Assembly: GCF_009769385.1 (NCBI RefSeq) | Contig: NZ_ML775961.1 | Span: 1-64,000, forward strand | Origin: Saccharothrix deserti | GTDB taxonomy: Bacteria > Actinomycetota > Actinomycetes > Mycobacteriales > Pseudonocardiaceae | Direction: 5' to 3' | Length of the DNA: 64,000 nucleotides | Shown here: positions 59,467 to 64,000 of the stretch, in pieces | Position numbering within the stretch: the stretch's first letter is position 1 | Layout of the letters: every line of letters begins with the position of its first letter | Position numbers and translations under genes: made by a program | The notes under the pieces: model-generated | Databases searched by the model: none | Seen by the model: the letters and a program-made list of their open reading frames with translations, nothing else | What the model was told of the DNA's origin: nothing

Positions 59467-59826
59467 ACGCCGACCCGGTTCGGCAACGTCGCCTCGCAGC
59501 TCAAGCAGTTCCTCGACACGCTCGGCGGCGTGTGGCAGCAGGGGCTGCTGGCGGACAAGGTCTACAGCGGCTTCACCTCGACCGGCACGCTGCACGGCGG
59601 TCACGAGTCGACGTTGCCGGCGCTGACGAACACGTTCCACCACTTCGGCGGCATCGTGGTGGCACCCGGCTACACGCACCCGGACAAGTTCGCCGACGGC
59701 AACCCGTACGGCACCTCGCACCACGACGCGGGAGGCACCGCGCCCGTGGACGACACCGTGCGCGCCGCGGCCCGTGTGCAGGCCGAGCGTGTGGTCCGGT
59801 TCGCCCGCGCGGTCGCGGCCGCGTGA
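59464..59826 (+). pseudogene. wrbA C-terminal fragment
   Basis: The frame starts abruptly at GTPTRFGNVASQLKQFLDTL and continues LGGVWQQGLLADKVYSGFTS, then THGGHES-type sequence (TLHGGHESTLPALTNTFHHF) to RFARAVAAA. This is the second half of the flavodoxin-like NAD(P)H:quinone oxidoreductase WrbA. The FMN-binding N-terminus and start codon are gone. The stop overlaps the next start (TGATG). Confidence 0.8.
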
Positions 59827-60909
59827 TGGCCGTCGAAGGTGCGGTCGCGCCCGGTTTCGAGGCTGTGCGCGACGAGTTCGCGGCGGTGGTCGCCGCCGAG
59901 CCGGGTCTCGGCGCCCAGCTCGCCGTGCACCACCACGGACGTCGGGTGGTCGACCTGTGGGCGGGGCTGGAAGAGGACGCGTTGCTCGCGCTGTACTCGT
60001 CCGGCAAGGGCGCGGCGTACCTCGTGGTCGCGCTGCTGGTGCAGGACGGCGTGCTGGACCTGGACCGCGCGGTGGCGTCGTACTGGCCCGAGTTCGCGGC
60101 CGGTGGCAAGGAACGGCTGACGTTGCGGGACCTGCTCGCGCACCGTGCCGGGCTCGTCGGCGTGCCGGGCGGGTTCGGCGCGGCGGAGTCGGCGGACGAC
60201 CGGCTGCTCGCCGAGCGGTTGGCCGGTGAACGTCCGTTGTGGACGGACGGGTACGGCTACCACGCCTTCGTGATCGGCGCGCTGACGGGTGAGGTGGTGC
60301 GTCGGGTGACCGGGCGGACGTTGCAGGAGGTGTACGAGGAGCGCGTGCGGTCGCCGTACGGCCTGGACTTCTACCTCGGGCTGCCGGAGGAGCTGGAGCC
60401 CCGTTACGCGCCGGTGCAGCCGATGGTCTCCCCGCCGTCGGAGGTGCCGAAGGGACTCACGGCTCTCGCGTTCAACACGCCGTTGGACCTGGTCGAGTTC
60501 GCCAACAGGCGGGAGGTGCGTGCTTTGGGGCAGGCGTCGGCGGCCGGTGTCGGCAACGCGCGGGTTGGCCGGGATGTACGCGGCGGTGATCAGCTCCGTG
60601 GACGGGCGGGGGCCGTTGCTCAAGCCGGACGTGCTCGCGGAGTTCACCCGACGCCACTGCGCCGGCGTCGATCTGGTGACGGGGGAGCGGGACCACTTCC
60701 TGCTCGGCTTCGAGGCGCAGGGCGTGCGGTACCCGGTGCTGGGCGCGGACGCGTTCGGGCACAGCGGTGCGGTCGGCGCGCAGGCGTTCGCCGATCCACG
60801 CAGCGGGATCGCCTACAGCTACACCCGACGCCGGTTCGTCGCGGGCGGTGGCGGTGGTGCGCCGGAGAACCACCGGCTGGTGGCGGCAGTGTTGCGCGCG
60901 GCGGGCTGA
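59826..60909 (+). pseudogene. Serine hydrolase (beta-lactamase family), frameshifted
   Basis: The first frame (ATG 59826) carries the class C/EstB-type SxxK motif in LYSSGKGAAYLVVALLV and YGYHAF, and runs to about 60560 (ASAAGVGNAR). The family sequence then continues in the next frame: RGLAGMYAAVISSVDGRGPL, then FGHSGAVGAQAFADPRSGIA and a stop at 60909. The shift equals one inserted or two deleted bases. Unless it is a sequencing error, the catalytic domain is broken. The upstream wrbA fragment is translationally coupled. Confidence 0.8.
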
Positions 60910-60986
60910 CGGCACCTGCGGGGAACCGGTCGACATCCACGCCGTCGTCAGTAGAGTCGACGTGTAGATCACCAGCGGAGGATGCG

Positions 60987-61133
60987 ATGAAGCGCAACAT
61001 CACCTGCCCCTGTGGAGCGCAGATCACCGGCCAGGACGAGGACGACCTGGTGGTGAAGACCCAGCAGCACCTGAAGGAGAACCACCCGGGGCACGACTAC
61101 TCCCGTGACGAGATCCTCTTCATGGCCTACTGA
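60987..61133 (+). CDS. DUF1059 small protein
   Basis: The 48-residue protein, MKRNITCPCGAQITGQDEDD with the continuation LKENHPGHDYSRDEILFMAY, is a typical DUF1059 member. It has a Cys-x-Cys pair and a conserved His. These proteins may bind metal, but no function is established. GGAGG lies 5 bp before the ATG. Confidence 0.85.
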   Translation: MKRNITCPCGAQITGQDEDDLVVKTQQHLKENHPGHDYSRDEILFMAY

Positions 61134-61153
61134 ACGTCTACGGCCCGGCACGC

Positions 61154-61606
61154 CTACGGCCCGGCCTTGCCGGTGTTCGGGTGCAGGCTGATGAGCAGCA
61201 GGGCGTCGAGCAGCCGCAGCCAGTCGGGTTCGGTGAGGTCGCGGTCGGTGAGGCCGGACAGGCGGGCCAGGACGTCCAGCAGTCGGCCGGCCAGCTCGGT
61301 CGTGTCCTGACCGGTGGCCTCCGCCAGCACGCGCACGTCGCGGCGGAACCTCGACGTGCGGCCCAGGCGGACCAGCGCGGCGGGTAGTTCGGTGGGCGCC
61401 GTGTCGGTGTCGGTGAAGCCGATGGTCAGGCGGGTGCCCAGCGCCTCGGCGAGCCGGGTGAGCGCGTCGGTGGTCGGGTTGCCCCGGCCGTTCTCCAGGT
61501 TGGCCACGTACGGCACCGAGAGGCCCGCGTCGGCGGCGACGGCGGCCACCGTGCGTCCGCTCGCGGCACGCAGGGCTCGGAGCCGTTGACCCAGTTCGTG
61601 TCCCAC
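61154..61606 (-). CDS. XRE-family regulator
   Basis: The 150-residue protein (GTG start) has a lambda-repressor-like HTH (LRALRAASGRTVAAVAADAG, then LSVPYVANLENGRGNPTTDA) and an all-helical C-terminal domain. It is divergent from an MFS exporter gene, and the 35-bp palindrome between them is its likely operator, giving control of both genes. Confidence 0.87.
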   Translation of the reverse strand: MGHELGQRLRALRAASGRTVAAVAADAGLSVPYVANLENGRGNPTTDALTRLAEALGTRLTIGFTDTDTAPTELPAALVRLGRTSRFRRDVRVLAEATGQDTTELAGRLLDVLARLSGLTDRDLTEPDWLRLLDALLLISLHPNTGKAGP

Positions 61607-61631
61607 ACGACCAATCTTGTCAGAACACTAG

Positions 61632-61666
61632 CCGGTGTGACTATCTTGTAGAGATAGTCACACCGG
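61632..61666. promoter_or_regulatory. 35-bp inverted repeat operator
   Basis: CCGGTGTGACTATCT (61632-61646) and AGATAGTCACACCGG (61652-61666) are perfect 15-bp arms with a 5-bp spacer. It ends 12 bp before the MFS start and 26 bp from the XRE start. The core GACTATC/GATAGTC probably binds the XRE dimer, perhaps as two nested sites. Confidence 0.8.
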
Positions 61667-61677
61667 GGGTGGGTCGT

Positions 61678-62868
61678 GTGCTGACGGCGTTGCGCGTGGG
61701 GGATTTCCGGCTGCTCTGGGCGGCACGGACGGTCAGCGTGTTCGGCACCTGGCTGCTCGTGGTGGCCGTGCCCGCGCACGTCTTCCGGCTCACCGGCTCG
61801 CTGATGGCGACGGGTGTGGCGCTGGCGGCGGAGTTCCTGCCGCCGGTGCTGCTCGGGCCGGTCGCGGGAGTGCTGGTCGACCGGTGGGACCGGCGGCGGG
61901 TGATGCTGGCGGCCGACGTGCTGCGCGCAGCCGCCGTCGCCTTGCTGCTGCTCGCACGGGATCCCGGCGACCTCTGGCTCGTCTACGTCGCGCTGGTGAT
62001 CGAGAGCACCGGCACGGTGGTGTTCCGACCGGCCGCCCAAGCGCACACACCGGTCGTCGTCGGCACCGGCACGGCGTTGAGCGGCGCGAACGCCCTGAAC
62101 TCCCTCAGCGACGGCGTGGCCCGGCTCGTCGGCGCACCACTGGGCGGCGCCCTGATGATCCTGGTGGGCTTCCACGCGCTGGTGCTGGCGGACGTCGTCA
62201 GCTACCTGGTCTCGGCCGGCCTGATCGCGTTGATGTCCAAGCGCCCACGCGGCAACAAGACGGGCGGCGTGGGCAGGGAACTGGCCGAAGGGCTCGCGTT
62301 CCTCCGGTCGGAACGAACAGCTTCATCGCTCCTCGTCGTCAGCACCGTCTTCCTGACCGCGAACGCCTCGCTCAGCGCACTGCTGGTCCCGTTCGGCATC
62401 ACCACCCTCGGCGGCAGCGCGGCGGTCGGGCTCGTGCTGTCCGGACTGGGTGTCGGATTCCTGCTCGGCGCGCCCCTGAGCCGCTCCCTGGTCGACCGAC
62501 TGCCCACCGGCCCCCTCCTGGCCGGCGCGCTCGTCGCCACCTCCGCGGGTTCCGTGCTGCTCTTCAGCTCCGGAGAGCTGACCTACGCCCTGCCGACCGC
62601 CGTGCTCATCGGCCTGTCCGGTTCCGCGGTCCTGACGGTCACGCAGACGGCCGTCCAACGCGTGACGCCCACCGAAGTGCTGGGGCGGGTCAGCGCGGTG
62701 CTGTTCACCGGGGAAGCGGTGGCGACGTTCGTCGGCGCGCTGACCGGCCCGGCGCTCGCCGAGATCACCTCACCGCGCACGGCCGCTCACGTCGCGTGCG
62801 CGGTTACGCTGATCGCCGCGGTGTATGCGAGATCGACACCTTCCGTTCACCAATCCTTCGCCCGCTGA
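61678..62868 (+). CDS. MFS exporter
   Basis: The 396-residue protein has about 12 helices and the MFS loop motif VLVDRWDRRRVMLAADVLRA. The pattern FRLLWAARTVSVFGTWLLVV fits the enterobactin exporter/macrolide-efflux group. GTG 61678 is preferred because GGGGGTGGG is spaced correctly before it; GTG 61669 would lie inside that site. It probably exports a small hydrophobic compound under XRE control. Confidence 0.85.
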   Translation: MLTALRVGDFRLLWAARTVSVFGTWLLVVAVPAHVFRLTGSLMATGVALAAEFLPPVLLGPVAGVLVDRWDRRRVMLAADVLRAAAVALLLLARDPGDLWLVYVALVIESTGTVVFRPAAQAHTPVVVGTGTALSGANALNSLSDGVARLVGAPLGGALMILVGFHALVLADVVSYLVSAGLIALMSKRPRGNKTGGVGRELAEGLAFLRSERTASSLLVVSTVFLTANASLSALLVPFGITTLGGSAAVGLVLSGLGVGFLLGAPLSRSLVDRLPTGPLLAGALVATSAGSVLLFSSGELTYALPTAVLIGLSGSAVLTVTQTAVQRVTPTEVLGRVSAVLFTGEAVATFVGALTGPALAEITSPRTAAHVACAVTLIAAVYARSTPSVHQSFAR

Positions 62869-62939
62869 TCGCCGCTTCGCGCGTCAAACGAGTCGAGCGG
62901 GCGAGATGATCAGGGTGAACACGGGGGTGAGCGGGTCCA

Positions 62940-64000
62940 GTGAAGCGCCGGTTGTCCATCGGCTTGGCCGTGGTGTTGTTGGCCGCCGTCGTCGCGGTGG
63001 TCGTGTGGAGCCCTTCGGACGACGCACAGGGCGGCGCGCAAGGTGAGTTGACCACCGTGCGCGGCGTCACCGGGTCCGAGAAGCTGGCCTTCTTCAGCGA
63101 TCAGCGCGTGGTCGACGCGTTCGCCAGGCACGGCCTGAAGGTCGAGGTGGACACGGCCGGCTCCCGGCAGATCGCCACCTCCCTCGACCTCGGCAAGTAC
63201 GAGTTCGCGTTCCCGGCGTCCTCGCCCGCCGCGCAGCGGATCCAGCGCGACCGCAAGACGACCGCCGCCTACACGCCGTTCCAGTCGCCGATGGCCGTGG
63301 CCACGTTCGAGCCGATCGTGCAGCTGCTGCAAGCGGCCGGCGTGGTGACCAAGGGCGCGGGCGACTACCAGGTGCTCGACGTGGCCAAGTACCTGGAGCT
63401 GACCAAGGCGGGCACCCGCTGGGACCAGCTGCCCGGCAACACCGCCTACCCGGCGCGGAAGAACGTCCTCATCACCACGACCAACCCGGGCGAGTCGAAC
63501 TCCGCCGCGATGTACCTGTCGATCGTGTCGTTCGTGGCCAACGGCAACACCGTGGTCGGCACGCCGGAACAGGAGGCGACCGTCCTGCCCGACGTCGCCA
63601 GGCTCTTCCGCGACCAGGGCTACACGCAGAACAGCACCGAGGGCCCGTTCGAGGACTACCTCGCGGCCGGCATGGGCAAGACGCCGCTGGCGCTGATCTA
63701 CGAGTCCCAGTACCTCGACCGCGTGCTGCGCGCCGACGGCTCGATCCGCCAGGACATGCGCCTGCTCTACCTCGCGCCGACGGTCTACTCCAAGCACACG
63801 CTGGTCCCGTTGTCCGACAAGGGCGACCAGGTGGGACGGCTGCTGAGCACCGACCCCGAGCTGGCCAAGCTCGCCGCCACGTTCGGCTTCCGCACCAGCG
63901 ACCCGCGCGTGTTCGCCGAGGTGGTCGGGGACAAGGCGCCCACCGACCTGGTGGACGCGGTCGAGCCGCCGTCGTTCGAGACGCTGGAACGCCTGCTCGA
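62940..64000 (+). CDS. Periplasmic-type substrate-binding protein (3' end outside window)
   Basis: At least 353 codons are open to the window edge. The product has an N-terminal membrane anchor (IGLAVVLLAAVVAVVVWSP) without a lipobox Cys and a type-2 binding-protein fold: TGSEKLAFFSDQRVVDAFAR, KYEFAFPASSPAAQRIQRDR and LLYLAPTVYSKHTLVPLSDK. Proteins of this kind are often encoded in front of vWA and TelA-like genes in actinobacteria. The ligand is unknown. GGGGGTGA precedes GTG 62940. Confidence 0.75.
   Translation, partial: MKRRLSIGLAVVLLAAVVAVVVWSPSDDAQGGAQGELTTVRGVTGSEKLAFFSDQRVVDAFARHGLKVEVDTAGSRQIATSLDLGKYEFAFPASSPAAQRIQRDRKTTAAYTPFQSPMAVATFEPIVQLLQAAGVVTKGAGDYQVLDVAKYLELTKAGTRWDQLPGNTAYPARKNVLITTTNPGESNSAAMYLSIVSFVANGNTVVGTPEQEATVLPDVARLFRDQGYTQNSTEGPFEDYLAAGMGKTPLALIYESQYLDRVLRADGSIRQDMRLLYLAPTVYSKHTLVPLSDKGDQVGRLLSTDPELAKLAATFGFRTSDPRVFAEVVGDKAPTDLVDAVEPPSFETLERLL

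Overview
The window comes from a very GC-rich actinobacterium, most likely a member of the Pseudonocardiaceae close to Saccharothrix, Lentzea or Actinosynnema. That placement is inference. It rests on frequent GTG and TTG starts, leaderless promoters, a mycothiol-dependent maleylpyruvate-isomerase-type enzyme, DUF4383, DUF202 and DUF1059 proteins, an ANTAR-output hybrid kinase, Prim-Pol-like genes without active-site residues, and GTCCAC-N-GTGGAC palindromes. The genes are mostly chromosomal accessory and housekeeping types. I saw no rRNA, tRNA, CRISPR array or antibiotic-type biosynthetic cluster.

Layout. 0-9 kb: a mycothiol-type enzyme; a secreted GH2 beta-galactosidase with an inserted LamG domain behind a LacI-type operator; a glycosyltransferase; and a divergent aldo/keto reductase and MocR regulator pair. 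9-18 kb: an EbfC-like protein, a hydrolase, a TPR membrane protein and LURP-one and DUF5655-like proteins; then a MarR gene followed by a GTP cyclohydrolase II and extradiol dioxygenase operon that share one operator motif; then a secreted DUF6055 zinc-protease-like protein. 18.3-21.1 kb: a scarred region in which two pieces of an IS5-type transposase in opposite orientation bracket an RDD membrane protein. 21-25.7 kb: a TPR regulator and acetyltransferase pair, a three-gene Prim-Pol-like cluster, a PRC-barrel protein and a lipoprotein.

25.8-29.8 kb holds the most unusual locus: a tightly packed operon of J-domain/pseudokinase, von Willebrand A protein, adenylosuccinate-synthetase paralog and degenerate Nudix/NrtR-like regulator. 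A 23-bp palindrome sits on its leaderless promoter. Next door is an ABC-F ATPase gene with a leader that looks like ribosome-mediated attenuation. 31.5-44 kb: a half-length MFS gene, an acetyltransferase, a PAS/HK/REC/ANTAR hybrid kinase, GH13 and GH43-ricin glycosidases, a LuxR regulator, a small protein gene behind an 8 x 16-bp tandem repeat, an ArgS paralog and a quinone-oxidoreductase-type MDR. 44.5-47.5 kb: a complete molybdate uptake operon (regulator-modA-modB-modC) in which every junction overlaps.

47.6-64 kb: small membrane proteins including a DUF202 pair; a 1.7-kb strip of relics (IS605-like end, decayed ORF, excisionase-like gene, 3' end of a glycine-betaine permease); a metallophosphoesterase; two large cyclic-di-GMP proteins on either side of a mosaic repeat array and a TenA-like gene; a secreted phytase-like protein; a deletion scar that removed the 5' halves of a head-to-head marR/wrbA pair; a frameshifted beta-lactamase-family gene; an XRE/MFS pair around a 35-bp operator; and a substrate-binding protein cut by the window edge. 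Carbohydrate use (GH2, GH13, GH43), stress signalling (pseudokinase operon, ANTAR kinase, c-di-GMP) and efflux or resistance (ABC-F, MFS) are the main functional themes.
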